Of a stretch of 32,649 nucleotides of DNA, positions 16,973 to 24,714 are shown one piece after another (positions within the stretch are counted from its first letter, which is position 1; every line of letters starts with the position of its first letter). Origin of the DNA: Chitinophagia bacterium. GTDB taxonomy: Bacteria > Bacteroidota > Bacteroidia > Chitinophagales > Chitinophagaceae. Under the pieces are notes generated by a model. It was not told where the DNA came from. It ran no database searches and saw only the letters and a program-made list of their open reading frames with translations. The stretch spans positions 1 to 32,649 of the forward strand of contig RFSD01000003.1 in the NCBI GenBank assembly GCA_009924165.1, read 5' to 3'. Both the position numbers and the translations under genes were made by a program.

Positions 16973-18067
16973 ATGAAAAATTCAATTATATTAATGGCAT
17001 TGTTTTGCCTTGGCTTTATTCATCAATCCAATGCACAAGGTTGTGTGGCTATTAGAACAGTGGGCGGATTGTGCACAATGGAACACGCAGGTATGCACCA
17101 AGAAGACAGTTCTAAATGGACTTTGAATATTAATTACAGGTACTTTACTTCTTATAAACACTTCAATGGAAGAGACGAGCAAAAATTCAGAGTGGAAGAA
17201 GGTTCGGAAGTCATTAATTATATGAGTGCAATGGATTTTAACTTATTAAGAAACATCAATAGTAAATGGATGGTAGGCATCAATATACCACTTGTGAACT
17301 ATGATCGTACCTCAAAATATGAACACTTAGGCAATACCAGTCCATATCGTTTTGCAACGGCAGCTAGAGGTTTAGGTGATATTCGTCTTGCAGCATATAG
17401 ATGGTTGATTGCACCCGATGCCAATAAAAAAGGCAATTTAATGGCAGGACTAGGTATCAAATTACCTACAGGTAATTTTAAAGCGCAGGATGAATTTCAA
17501 TATGCAACTAACGCTCGAAGAATTGGTTATGTAGACCAATCTATTCAACCAGGTGATGGCGGATTTGGTGTTACTGTTGAATTAAATGGATTTAGACAAA
17601 TTAATACAACATGGAGTGCTTATGCTAACGCATTTTATTTATTGAATCCTAGGGACAATAATGGTGTGAGTACAGCAAGAGGTGGAACGCCTTCTGCAAC
17701 TGCAATCAAGTATACTTCGAATGTGATGAGTGTGGCAGATCAATACATGGTTAGGTCTGGATTCAACTATAGCAAACAAGCTTGGGCTTATTCATTAGGC
17801 TTAAGATATGAGTGTATTCCAACTTATGATTTGATAGGAAAGAGCACAGGATTCAGAAGACCTGGTAATATATTATCTGCTGAACCTGGCGTAACCTATA
17901 TGTATAAAAAATATAATTTTTTCCTATACACTCCAGTGGCTATAAGACGTGAAAGACCACAGAGCTATCCAGATATTGTAAGAACTAATCTTACAGGAGT
18001 TTTTGCAAGAGGAGATGCTGCATTTGCTGACTACAGTATTAATGTAGGTATGAGTTTTAGATTCTAA
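16973..18067 (+). CDS. Outer-membrane beta-barrel protein (transporter-like), partner of the haloperoxidase gene
   Basis: The 364-aa protein has a signal peptide cleaved after about residue 21 (HQSNAQ), alternating hydrophobic/polar beta strands throughout and a terminal Phe (NVGMSFRF) typical of outer-membrane barrels. The overall pattern (WMVGINIPLVNYDR, MAGLGIKLPTGNF) resembles the MetA/transporter-type barrel families, but no substrate can be assigned. The mature N-terminus is unusual: two cysteines 11 residues apart, then several His and Met residues (CVAIRTVGGLCTMEHAGMH), which could be a disulfide or a metal site. The gene lies 40 bp after the haloperoxidase gene on the same strand and overlaps the amylosucrase 3' end by 4 bp in convergent orientation. 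Confidence 0.8.
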   Translation: MKNSIILMALFCLGFIHQSNAQGCVAIRTVGGLCTMEHAGMHQEDSSKWTLNINYRYFTSYKHFNGRDEQKFRVEEGSEVINYMSAMDFNLLRNINSKWMVGINIPLVNYDRTSKYEHLGNTSPYRFATAARGLGDIRLAAYRWLIAPDANKKGNLMAGLGIKLPTGNFKAQDEFQYATNARRIGYVDQSIQPGDGGFGVTVELNGFRQINTTWSAYANAFYLLNPRDNNGVSTARGGTPSATAIKYTSNVMSVADQYMVRSGFNYSKQAWAYSLGLRYECIPTYDLIGKSTGFRRPGNILSAEPGVTYMYKKYNFFLYTPVAIRRERPQSYPDIVRTNLTGVFARGDAAFADYSINVGMSFRF

Positions 18068-20013
18068 CTAATGACTTCTAAAATAGCGAACTGATAGCCA
18101 CCTAGTATAAAAAATTCATTGTCATTACCAACATTGTGTGTAAGGCCAGTCCAATGATCTTTTAATTGCGATGGCCTTATACCATGTTCTTTAAAAGTAT
18201 ACCAAGTTACAAAGGAGTCAGCAGGTTGATAATTAAAGAGACAGAATAACTTTTTATTTTCAAAGGAACGGATGAACCCAGCAACATGAATATTATGAGG
18301 AGTCATCCAAGTCACATTGCTAAAGTCGCTCAAAATAGGCAATGTTTTTCTGATTTGAATTAGCTGCTTCGTTTCATTAAAGATGCGATATTCTATACTT
18401 CCTTTAATTTTCCTCTGTTCATTTTTAGTCCAGTCAATGATTGGTCGATGCATCCACCTATTGTCATAATTTTTCCCTGGGTCATTTAAATAACTATAGT
18501 CATTGGTGTAAGCCATCTCATCGCCATAATACAACATGGGAATACCGCCCATGAACATCGAATGTGCTTGCATCAATATAATTTTTCTCAATGCGTTTTC
18601 TATTTCACCTGCATTATTCCATGCTATTGCTTTTTCTAATCCACATAATGATGCGAGGGATCCACTAATGCGGGCATCATTTGTTTTTGGATTGACAGAA
18701 AATAAGGCACCTGCTGCAACGGATCCATCATGACTACCAGCATAATAATTTTTTAAATAGGTTCTATGATGATAGGGGTCAAAACCAGTACTTGCAATGA
18801 TTTCGTCGTCATAACCCAATCCGATATCGTCATGGCATCTAGTGTAGGAGATCCAAGTACAACCGTATGGTTTTTGCAAGATAGGATGCTGGGCTTTTAG
18901 CATAATCCTTGTGTCTCCAGTCGCAAGCGCGTCCCATTGCAATGCCATTTGTGTGGCGTTGTATGCTACATCACACTCATTTGCAGTATATTTATCTGTA
19001 CCAAAATATTTGATGATTTCATTTGGGGCAACAATGGCTTCTCCTAACAATGCCATACCTGGGCTTGTTACTTGAGTGCATTGTTTGATCAATCTAAGTA
19101 AAGTATGTGCTTTAGGTAAATTTTGACAACCAGTACCAATTTCTTTCCAAATAAATGCTGGCGCATCAATACGTAAAATATCAACACCTAGATTCGCATA
19201 AAATAAAATCGTATCCATCATGGCAACCAATACATTTGGATTGCTAAAATTTAAGTCCCATTGATAATGATGGAAAACAGTCATCACCCATTTATTCAAT
19301 TCTGGAACATAAGTGAAACTTCCAGGGGAGGATTCGGGGAAAATTTCCGGCATGGTTTGATCTAATTGATCAGGTATGCCTCGATTGTCGAAGAAATAAA
19401 AGAAATCTTGATAATAAGGATCTCCAGCTTTCGCTTTCTTTGCCCATTCGTGATGGTGTGAGGTATGATTTAAAACAATATCTAACATTAAATACATATT
19501 GGATGTATTCATGTCTGCTATTAAGTTTTGCAAATCTTGCAAGGTCCCAAATCTAGTTGCTACTTTTCTAAAATCAGATACTGCATAACCTCCATCACTT
19601 TCACCTTCTGGACTTTCAAAAATAGGCATAAGGTGTAAAAAATTTACACCTAGTTCTTTAAAGTAAGCTAGCTTTTTTTGAAGTCCTTGAATGTTTTCAC
19701 TGAAACGATCCACATACAAACTCATCCCAGTGATCTCATTGCTTAAATACCAATGACCCAATTTGGACTTTTTGATATCTTTTTTTAGAAAGACATCAGC
19801 GCGTTCTTTGTATTGTTGAATTAATGTAACTAAAAGCGCTTCAAAAGCTTCATTTCTTTTTGGATGCCAAGCATAGACTTCATCAAATAAATTTTCGATT
19901 GTACTTATATGCTTCAAAAATTGTTGACTAAAAGCCTTATCCTTTTTTGTGGAATCAATTTTGTATTTAGATAGTAAGTCAGTACCGAATTGATGTAATG
20001 GGGTCAGGTTCAC
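18064..20013 (-). CDS. Amylosucrase (GH13 family, sucrose glucosyltransferase)
   Basis: Amylosucrase transfers the glucosyl unit of sucrose onto an alpha-1,4-glucan and releases fructose. The 649-aa protein has the family layout: a helical N-terminal domain (1-90), then the (beta/alpha)8 barrel. Visible motifs are DIVLNHTS (about 178-185), GVDILRIDAPAF with nucleophile D283, GEAI with acid/base E325, and RCHDD with D395. These positions are close to D286, E328 and D393 of the Neisseria polysaccharea enzyme. No signal peptide is present, so it acts in the cytoplasm. The start is GTG, 14 bp after the fructokinase stop, with no in-frame ATG upstream. It is the last gene of the transporter-fructokinase-amylosucrase operon. 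A sucrose hydrolase of the same subfamily is the main alternative, since hydrolysis and polymer formation cannot be told apart here. Confidence 0.9.
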   Translation of the reverse strand: MNLTPLHQFGTDLLSKYKIDSTKKDKAFSQQFLKHISTIENLFDEVYAWHPKRNEAFEALLVTLIQQYKERADVFLKKDIKKSKLGHWYLSNEITGMSLYVDRFSENIQGLQKKLAYFKELGVNFLHLMPIFESPEGESDGGYAVSDFRKVATRFGTLQDLQNLIADMNTSNMYLMLDIVLNHTSHHHEWAKKAKAGDPYYQDFFYFFDNRGIPDQLDQTMPEIFPESSPGSFTYVPELNKWVMTVFHHYQWDLNFSNPNVLVAMMDTILFYANLGVDILRIDAPAFIWKEIGTGCQNLPKAHTLLRLIKQCTQVTSPGMALLGEAIVAPNEIIKYFGTDKYTANECDVAYNATQMALQWDALATGDTRIMLKAQHPILQKPYGCTWISYTRCHDDIGLGYDDEIIASTGFDPYHHRTYLKNYYAGSHDGSVAAGALFSVNPKTNDARISGSLASLCGLEKAIAWNNAGEIENALRKIILMQAHSMFMGGIPMLYYGDEMAYTNDYSYLNDPGKNYDNRWMHRPIIDWTKNEQRKIKGSIEYRIFNETKQLIQIRKTLPILSDFSNVTWMTPHNIHVAGFIRSFENKKLFCLFNYQPADSFVTWYTFKEHGIRPSQLKDHWTGLTHNVGNDNEFFILGGYQFAILEVIS

Positions 20014-20027
20014 AGTGCACTTGCTAT

Positions 20028-20981
20028 TTAGGAATTGAAAATAGAATTATTTAAATGTTTAAAAGCTTCCATGGCGCCCATGTATTCACATGTTCTTGCC
20101 CCCGCTTTATTGGCATTCGTAATCATTATTTGCCATCTCTCAATAGCGATTGTTTGCATATCAGAAGGCTTAGTTCCAATGAGCTGGTACAAAACGGCAC
20201 CTACAAAAGCATCTCCTGCTCCAGTGGCATCAATTGCAGTAATTGGAATGCTTGAAATAATTTCTGTACCATGACTGGTCGACAAAAGTGTACCCTCTTT
20301 GCCCAAGGTGATGGCAAATACGGCATTTGTTTTTGCACGTAAAGCCGCTGCTGCAGCATCCACCGTGTCAAGTTCAGTAATTAACATCGCTTCCTCGTCA
20401 CTTAGTTTAAAAAAATCACAGGACTGAATAAAATGCCAGGACTGTGTAATAAAACTTGCAGTATTGTTGGGGAATAATAAATGTCTATAATTGGGATCAA
20501 AGCTAATCAAAGCACCAGCTGCTTTTGCTTTATTTAATAAATCAATATAGGTTGCTTGCAAGGGTCCAGGTAAAAAACCTGTTGCAGATCCAAAATGTAC
20601 AATACTATATTCGTTTAAATTGATTGTCGCTAAATCAGCCATTGACAATTGCCCATCGGCACCTCTATTAAAATAAAAATCTCTTTCACCATCTTCCATT
20701 AATGAAACAAATGCAAATGTGGTAAAGGAGTTTGGGTCTTGTATGATCCATTTTGTATTCACACCCATTTCATTTAATAAATCAATTAAGTGCTGACCAA
20801 AAGGGTCTTTGCCCACTTTTGCAGCCATGTCTACTTGACCTCCAAGTGCGGCAATAGCCGCAGCTACATTCGCAGGTGCGCCACCCGCTTTTTTTAAAAA
20901 ATTTTGCCCATCTGCAAGTCGACTTCCTCGGTCGGTACAAATCATATCAATCAAGGCCTCTCCAATACACAAAACTTTCAT
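20028..20981 (-). CDS. PfkB-family fructokinase
   Basis: It phosphorylates a sugar with ATP in the cytoplasm, most likely fructose released by the amylosucrase encoded 14 bp downstream. The 317-aa protein shows the ribokinase/PfkB signatures: an N-terminal GEALIDMI, the substrate-binding KAGGAPANVAAAIAALGG (about 31-48), and the ATP and anion-hole motif DATGAGDAF near residue 250 with the catalytic aspartate. The GGAPANVA form is common in bacterial fructokinases. Substrate assignment comes from operon context between a sucrose-type transporter (22-bp gap) and amylosucrase. Other hexose or 2-keto-sugar kinases in this family cannot be excluded from motifs alone. Confidence 0.9.
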   Translation of the reverse strand: MKVLCIGEALIDMICTDRGSRLADGQNFLKKAGGAPANVAAAIAALGGQVDMAAKVGKDPFGQHLIDLLNEMGVNTKWIIQDPNSFTTFAFVSLMEDGERDFYFNRGADGQLSMADLATINLNEYSIVHFGSATGFLPGPLQATYIDLLNKAKAAGALISFDPNYRHLLFPNNTASFITQSWHFIQSCDFFKLSDEEAMLITELDTVDAAAAALRAKTNAVFAITLGKEGTLLSTSHGTEIISSIPITAIDATGAGDAFVGAVLYQLIGTKPSDMQTIAIERWQIMITNANKAGARTCEYMGAMEAFKHLNNSIFNS

Positions 20982-21003
20982 ATCCTTTTAATTTAGCTTA
21001 ATA

Positions 21004-22347
21004 TCAATTTTCATGTCCACCATTCATGGTCATTCCACCATCACTGTTTTTATTTTTATGTGCACTTTTTACCAACAAAGTAGCTACTGCAGCAAGCAAT
21101 AATAACACGCCTGCAAAACTAATGGCTTTACCTGGGTCATTGCCTAGGAAGTTTTTCAAAATATATCCAAATGTCATTGTCTGTAATAGCATAGGTATCA
21201 CAATCATCATATTGATGATGCCCATATATACACCGTACCTTTCTTTTGGAATTTTGTGCACTACTAATAAATAAGGGATACCCATCATACTTGCCCATGC
21301 GATACCAAATCCGGCCATAGGAACAAATAATAAATTTTTATCTGTGATATGTGGGAATACAAGTAGGCCAATAGCTGCCATGATTAAACATATCACATGA
21401 ATCATTTTTGGGCTAATTTTTTTTGCCAACCAAAGTAAAATGAAGGCAGATAAAAACGTTACAATATTATACCAGCCATTCACTAATCCTGACCAAGCTA
21501 CAGCATCTTCATAAGCAGGATTGTTTTGATACACAGTTGTATTCCAAACAGATTTAGCAATACTTTTTGATGCATTCTGCCAATAACAAAAAAGTGCATA
21601 CCATTGAAATAAATAGACCAATGCCAATTGCCACATCACTTTTGGCATATCACCAATGGCCGATGCAATTTCTTTGAACGGTGTAAACACATTTATTTTT
21701 TCCGCTTTCAAAGCGGCAAGTTCTGCTTCAGTTGGAGGAATCTCAGGTGTTTTAAAAACAGACCAACCTACTGTAGCAATGGAACAAACGCTGCCTAAAA
21801 AGAAAGAGGCATATACCCAATAAGGTAAGCTACCAAAACTGCCTGGAATATGTTCCCTAAAAAAGTATAAAGAAATATTAGCTAAGGTAATTCCTAAGCC
21901 AGTAAAAAAACTTTGGGTTAAAAAACCAGAAGCATGTTGTTCGCTAGGTAATTTGTCGGCAATAAATGCACGATAAGGTTCCATCGCTGTATTGTTTGCA
22001 GCATCTAATACCCATAACAATCCGACTGCCATCCACAACGCACTACTAAATGGGTAAAGAAATAAACAAATACTACAGAGTAAAGCGCCAATTAGAAAGT
22101 ATGGCTTACGTCTTCCAAATCTTGGTGACCATGTTTTATCACTCATAGCGCCAATGATGGGTTGAATGAGTAATCCTGTCATGGGGCCAGCTAAATTAAG
22201 CAATGGTATTTGGTCTGGACTCGCACCCAACATATCATAAATTGGATTTACAGCTGACTGTTGTAATCCAAAACTATATTGAATTCCAAAAAAGCCAACA
22301 TTCATGTTGATGATCTGCGAAAAGGATAACCTTGGTTTAAATGACAT
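21004..22347 (-). CDS. SUT/SLC45-like (GPH-type) sugar:proton symporter, probably sucrose
   Basis: This is an inner-membrane permease of 447 aa with about 12 hydrophobic segments. Features of the sucrose/maltose transporter group (plant SUT, animal SLC45) are visible: the N-terminal GLQQSAVNPIYDMLGA, the loop-2/3 motif SPRFGRRKPYFLIGA, and the membrane-embedded LDAANNTAMEPYRAFIAD. It is the first gene of the operon with fructokinase and amylosucrase, so sucrose is the natural substrate. The cytoplasmic tail is short and ends in a Gly/Met/His-rich stretch. Control is probably through the LacI-type operator about 100 bp upstream. The SusCD system could supply the outer-membrane step, but this is inference. 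Confidence 0.88.
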   Translation of the reverse strand: MSFKPRLSFSQIINMNVGFFGIQYSFGLQQSAVNPIYDMLGASPDQIPLLNLAGPMTGLLIQPIIGAMSDKTWSPRFGRRKPYFLIGALLCSICLFLYPFSSALWMAVGLLWVLDAANNTAMEPYRAFIADKLPSEQHASGFLTQSFFTGLGITLANISLYFFREHIPGSFGSLPYWVYASFFLGSVCSIATVGWSVFKTPEIPPTEAELAALKAEKINVFTPFKEIASAIGDMPKVMWQLALVYLFQWYALFCYWQNASKSIAKSVWNTTVYQNNPAYEDAVAWSGLVNGWYNIVTFLSAFILLWLAKKISPKMIHVICLIMAAIGLLVFPHITDKNLLFVPMAGFGIAWASMMGIPYLLVVHKIPKERYGVYMGIINMMIVIPMLLQTMTFGYILKNFLGNDPGKAISFAGVLLLLAAVATLLVKSAHKNKNSDGGMTMNGGHEN

Positions 22348-22374
22348 AAATTATATTTTAAGCAATGCGTTCTT

Positions 22375-22407
22375 TAAATATAGTGATTTTGTCATTTTTA
22401 CTAACAA
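22375..22407 (-). promoter_or_regulatory. Possible promoter of the sucrose operon
   Basis: Read on the minus strand, a TTG (22405-22407) is followed after 22 nt by TATATTTA (22375-22382). The latter differs from TAnnTTTG only in the last base and ends 27 nt before the transporter ATG. The spacing is at the long end of the usual range. Confidence 0.35.
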
Positions 22408-22449
22408 TTGTTGTTATATAATCCCTCTTTTTATTGGTATTTTTCTAGT

Positions 22450-22461
22450 GCAAACCTTTGC
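22450..22461. promoter_or_regulatory. LacI-type operator copy upstream of the sucrose operon
   Basis: GCAAACCTTTGC matches the perfect operator GCAAACGTTTGC at 2267 in 11 of 12 positions, the difference being one central base. It lies about 100 bp upstream of the transporter gene and 6 bp upstream of the -7 box of the divergent YcxB-like gene. It could therefore regulate either gene. By base-count reasoning a one-mismatch copy in this small intergenic gap is unlikely by chance. Confidence 0.55.
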
Positions 22462-22467
22462 GCTTTG

Positions 22468-22475
22468 TATCTTTG
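22468..22475 (+). promoter_or_regulatory. Putative -7 box of the YcxB-like gene
   Basis: TATCTTTG matches TAnnTTTG exactly and lies 23 nt before ATG 22499, which supports the short form of this gene over the longer ORF from 22304. No convincing TTG is present at the -33 position. Confidence 0.5.
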
Positions 22476-22498
22476 CATTCAATCCCTACATTCAGTAT

Positions 22499-22963
22499 AT
22501 GTCTATCCAAATACAGTATCAAAAATCTCATGTTATACAAGGCCTAAGGTATCATTTTATCAAGCAACCTGAAATCAAGGGTTTAATGCTATTTGTAAAT
22601 GTCTATGCCATTATTACAGCAGGTCTATTGTTTTATAAAAAAATCAGACCCGAACTTTTTTTAATTGGGTCTTTATTATGGATTGTACTTATGGTATTTT
22701 TTTGGTTTTTATTACCCTGGCTTTTTTTTAGAAAGACCACCATGTTTAAGCAAGACTGGTTATTTGATTTTGATAGCACTGGCGCCAGTTTGAATTCAGA
22801 AAGCGGAACGGCAACTTGGGATTGGTCAGAAGTGACCAGATTTTTTGAAAGTCCCTTGTTTTTTCATGTCTATTTTGCGCCAAAATCCTTTTTTATCCTT
22901 CCGAAGGCGCATTTTAGCTTCGAAGAACAGCAATTAATTAGGGGGTTTTTTAGGAAAAAGTAG
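22499..22963 (+). CDS. YcxB-like small membrane protein
   Basis: The 154-aa product has a polar N-terminus (YQKSHVIQGLRYHF), two adjacent hydrophobic segments (LMLFVNVYAIITAGLLFY and FLIGSLLWIVLMVFFWFLL) and a C-terminal soluble part in which TWDWSEVTRFFESPLFFHVYF and FFILPKAHF match the pattern of the YcxB-like domain family. The function of that family is unknown. The ORF track extends to 22304, but those 65 codons overlap the upstream control region, and the promoter box at 22468 lies within them, so ATG 22499 is preferred. The gene is divergent from the sucrose operon, and a LacI-type operator lies between them. Confidence 0.75.
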   Translation: MSIQIQYQKSHVIQGLRYHFIKQPEIKGLMLFVNVYAIITAGLLFYKKIRPELFLIGSLLWIVLMVFFWFLLPWLFFRKTTMFKQDWLFDFDSTGASLNSESGTATWDWSEVTRFFESPLFFHVYFAPKSFFILPKAHFSFEEQQLIRGFFRKK

Positions 22964-22984
22964 CAATTGTTAGTTATTAAAGCG

Positions 22985-23015
22985 GCTTTTTAGCCTTAAA
23001 ATGGCCTAAAAAAGC
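22985..23015. repeat. AT-rich hairpin downstream of the YcxB-like gene
   Basis: GCTTTTTAGCC and GGCCTAAAAAAGC can pair around TTAAAAT, with one or two bulged bases. It sits 22 bp after the stop codon and could be a weak terminator, but no clear T-run follows on the plus strand. Confidence 0.35.
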
Positions 23016-23065
23016 AGTTAATACAGAAGATTCTCACATGTGAAAACAAAAAAGCAAATAAACGA

Positions 23066-23094
23066 TTGGTATTTTAACAAAAAGTATATTTTTG
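23066..23094 (+). promoter_or_regulatory. acpP promoter (TTG-N18-TATTTTTG)
   Basis: A TTG at 23066-23068 is followed after 18 nt by TATTTTTG (23087-23094), an exact TAnnTTTG match. The ATG lies 24 nt further on. This is the most complete Bacteroidota-type promoter in the window, as expected for a highly expressed gene. Confidence 0.65.
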
Positions 23095-23118
23095 CCGCGT
23101 AAACAAAAACCTTTTACA

Positions 23119-23355
23119 ATGTCAGAAATCGCAATTAGAGTTAAAAAAATTATCGTAGACAAGTTAGGTGTAGATGAAGCAGAAGTTACAAATGAAGCTT
23201 CATTCACAAATGATTTGGGCGCGGATTCTTTAGATACAGTGGAATTGATCATGGAATTCGAAAAAGAGTTCAATATTTCTATTCCAGACGAACAAGCAGA
23301 AACTATTACTACTGTTGGTCAAGCTGTTGCTTATTTAGAAGAGCACGCAAAATAA
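23119..23355 (+). CDS. acpP: Acyl carrier protein
   Basis: AcpP carries growing acyl chains on a phosphopantetheine arm during type II fatty-acid synthesis in the cytoplasm. The 78-aa acidic protein has the standard length, and the attachment motif [17 protein letters not shown] contains the modified serine. The ORF track begins nine codons earlier at a TTG, but ATG 23119 ([17 protein letters not shown]) matches the family start and follows a good promoter. FabF, which extends chains on AcpP, is the next gene, with a terminator hairpin between them. Confidence 0.97.
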   Translation: MSEIAIRVKKIIVDKLGVDEAEVTNEASFTNDLGADSLDTVELIMEFEKEFNISIPDEQAETITTVGQAVAYLEEHAK

Positions 23356-23393
23356 TATTGTATTATTTTATAAGCTGAAACTTCGGCATATTT

Positions 23394-23432
23394 AATCCGC
23401 CTTTTTGAGCCTTGCTTTAAAGGCGGATTTTT
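23394..23432 (+). terminator. Terminator or attenuator between acpP and fabF
   Basis: AATCCGCCTTT and AAAGGCGGATT are perfect 11-nt arms around a 14-nt loop, followed by a run of T. It lies 38 bp after the acpP stop and 17 bp before the fabF ATG. It may end most acpP transcripts and let a fraction read into fabF, giving the high AcpP to FabF ratio a cell needs. Confidence 0.8.
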
Positions 23433-23449
23433 ATTTAAAAACATCTCAT

Positions 23450-24703
23450 ATGCAAGCTAGACGTATTGTTGTTACAGGAATAGGTGCTCTAACACCCATC
23501 GGTAATAATGTAGAGACTTATTGGAACAATCTAATCAATGGAGTTTCTGGTGCAGACATGATTACGCAATTTGATGCATCTAATTTTAAGACAAGATTTG
23601 CATGTGAAATTAAAGGCTTTGATCCTACTGAATTTATGGATCGCAAGGAAGCTAGAAAACTAGATCGTTTTGCACAGATTGCTTTGGTAGCTAGTGATCA
23701 AGCGGTTTTAGATGCGGGCATTACAAAAGAAAATGTAGACCATGACAGAGTGGGTGTCATCTTTGCAAGTGGCATTGGAGGGTTAACCACTTTTACAGAA
23801 GAGGTGACCAATTTTGTAAATGGGGATGGTACGCCTAGGTTCAATCCTTTCTTTATTCCAAAAATGATTTTAGATATTGCAGCAGGACAAATCTCTATGA
23901 AGCATGGCTTCAGAGGTCCTAACTATGCCGTTGTAAGCGCTTGTGCATCTAGTACGAACGCCATTATTTCAGCAATGGATAATTTAAAATTAGGCAAAGC
24001 AGATATCATCATCACGGGAGGATCTGAAGCAGTCATAGGCATTGCAGGTATGGGTGGATTCAATGCAATGAAAGCAATGAGTGAGCGCAATGATGATCCA
24101 AAAACTGCAAGCCGTCCTTATGATAAAGACCGTGATGGATTTATCATGGGGGAAGCAAGTGGTGTTTTAGTATTAGAAGATTTAGAACACGCAATTCGTC
24201 GTGGTGCAAAAATATATTGTGAAGTAGTAGGAGGAGGTGCTACAGCGGATGCCTACCACCTGACAGCACCTCATCCAGAAGGATTAGGCGCAAGAAACGT
24301 TATGAATGCAGCATTGAGAGATGCGGGCATGCAGGCCAACGAAATTGACTATATCAATACGCATGGCACTTCAACTCCTTTAGGTGACATTGCAGAAGCA
24401 AAAGCCATCACAGATGTGTTTGGAGAGCATGCGTACAATTTAAATATTAGCTCAACCAAATCCATGACAGGTCATTGCTTGGGTGCTGCCGGTGTGATTG
24501 AAGCGATTGCTTGTATTCAAACAGTGATCCACGATATCATTCCACCAACCATCAATCATTTTACAGATGATCCAGATTTAGATCCCCGTTTGAATTTCAC
24601 ATTTAACAAAGCCGAAAAGCGCGTTGTCAATGCAGCTTTGAGTAACACATTTGGTTTTGGTGGCCACAATGCTTGTGTGATTGTTAAGAAATACAAAGCT
24701 TAA
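23450..24703 (+). CDS. fabF: 3-oxoacyl-[acyl-carrier-protein] synthase II
   Basis: FabF condenses malonyl-ACP with acyl-ACP, the chain-elongation step of fatty-acid synthesis. The 417-aa protein has the full thiolase-like fold. The catalytic triad is visible as Cys at about residue 165 (VVSACASSTNAI), His in THGTSTPLGD and His in GHCLGAAG, with the conserved Lys in STKSMTGH and the Gly-rich FGFGGHNA near the C-terminus. The ORF track adds 15 codons at the 5' end, but these run through the terminator hairpin, and ATG 23450 gives the family start (MQARRIVVTGIGALTPIG). rnc follows after 11 bp, an acpP-fabF-rnc order that is common in bacteria. Confidence 0.97.
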   Translation: MQARRIVVTGIGALTPIGNNVETYWNNLINGVSGADMITQFDASNFKTRFACEIKGFDPTEFMDRKEARKLDRFAQIALVASDQAVLDAGITKENVDHDRVGVIFASGIGGLTTFTEEVTNFVNGDGTPRFNPFFIPKMILDIAAGQISMKHGFRGPNYAVVSACASSTNAIISAMDNLKLGKADIIITGGSEAVIGIAGMGGFNAMKAMSERNDDPKTASRPYDKDRDGFIMGEASGVLVLEDLEHAIRRGAKIYCEVVGGGATADAYHLTAPHPEGLGARNVMNAALRDAGMQANEIDYINTHGTSTPLGDIAEAKAITDVFGEHAYNLNISSTKSMTGHCLGAAGVIEAIACIQTVIHDIIPPTINHFTDDPDLDPRLNFTFNKAEKRVVNAALSNTFGFGGHNACVIVKKYKA

Positions 24704-24714
24704 CCAAGCATTAG

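Noticed and set aside
20035-20274. Plus-strand ORFs opposite the fructokinase gene
   Set aside because: These are antisense shadows of a strongly conserved PfkB gene, with no recognisable product.
22304-22498. 65-codon N-terminal extension of the YcxB-like ORF
   Set aside because: It covers the operator and the -7 box and overlaps the divergent transporter start. The family-like sequence begins at ATG 22499.
23405-23449. 15-codon N-terminal extension of FabF
   Set aside because: It would be translated from the terminator hairpin, and the conserved start MQARRIVVTG lies at 23450.
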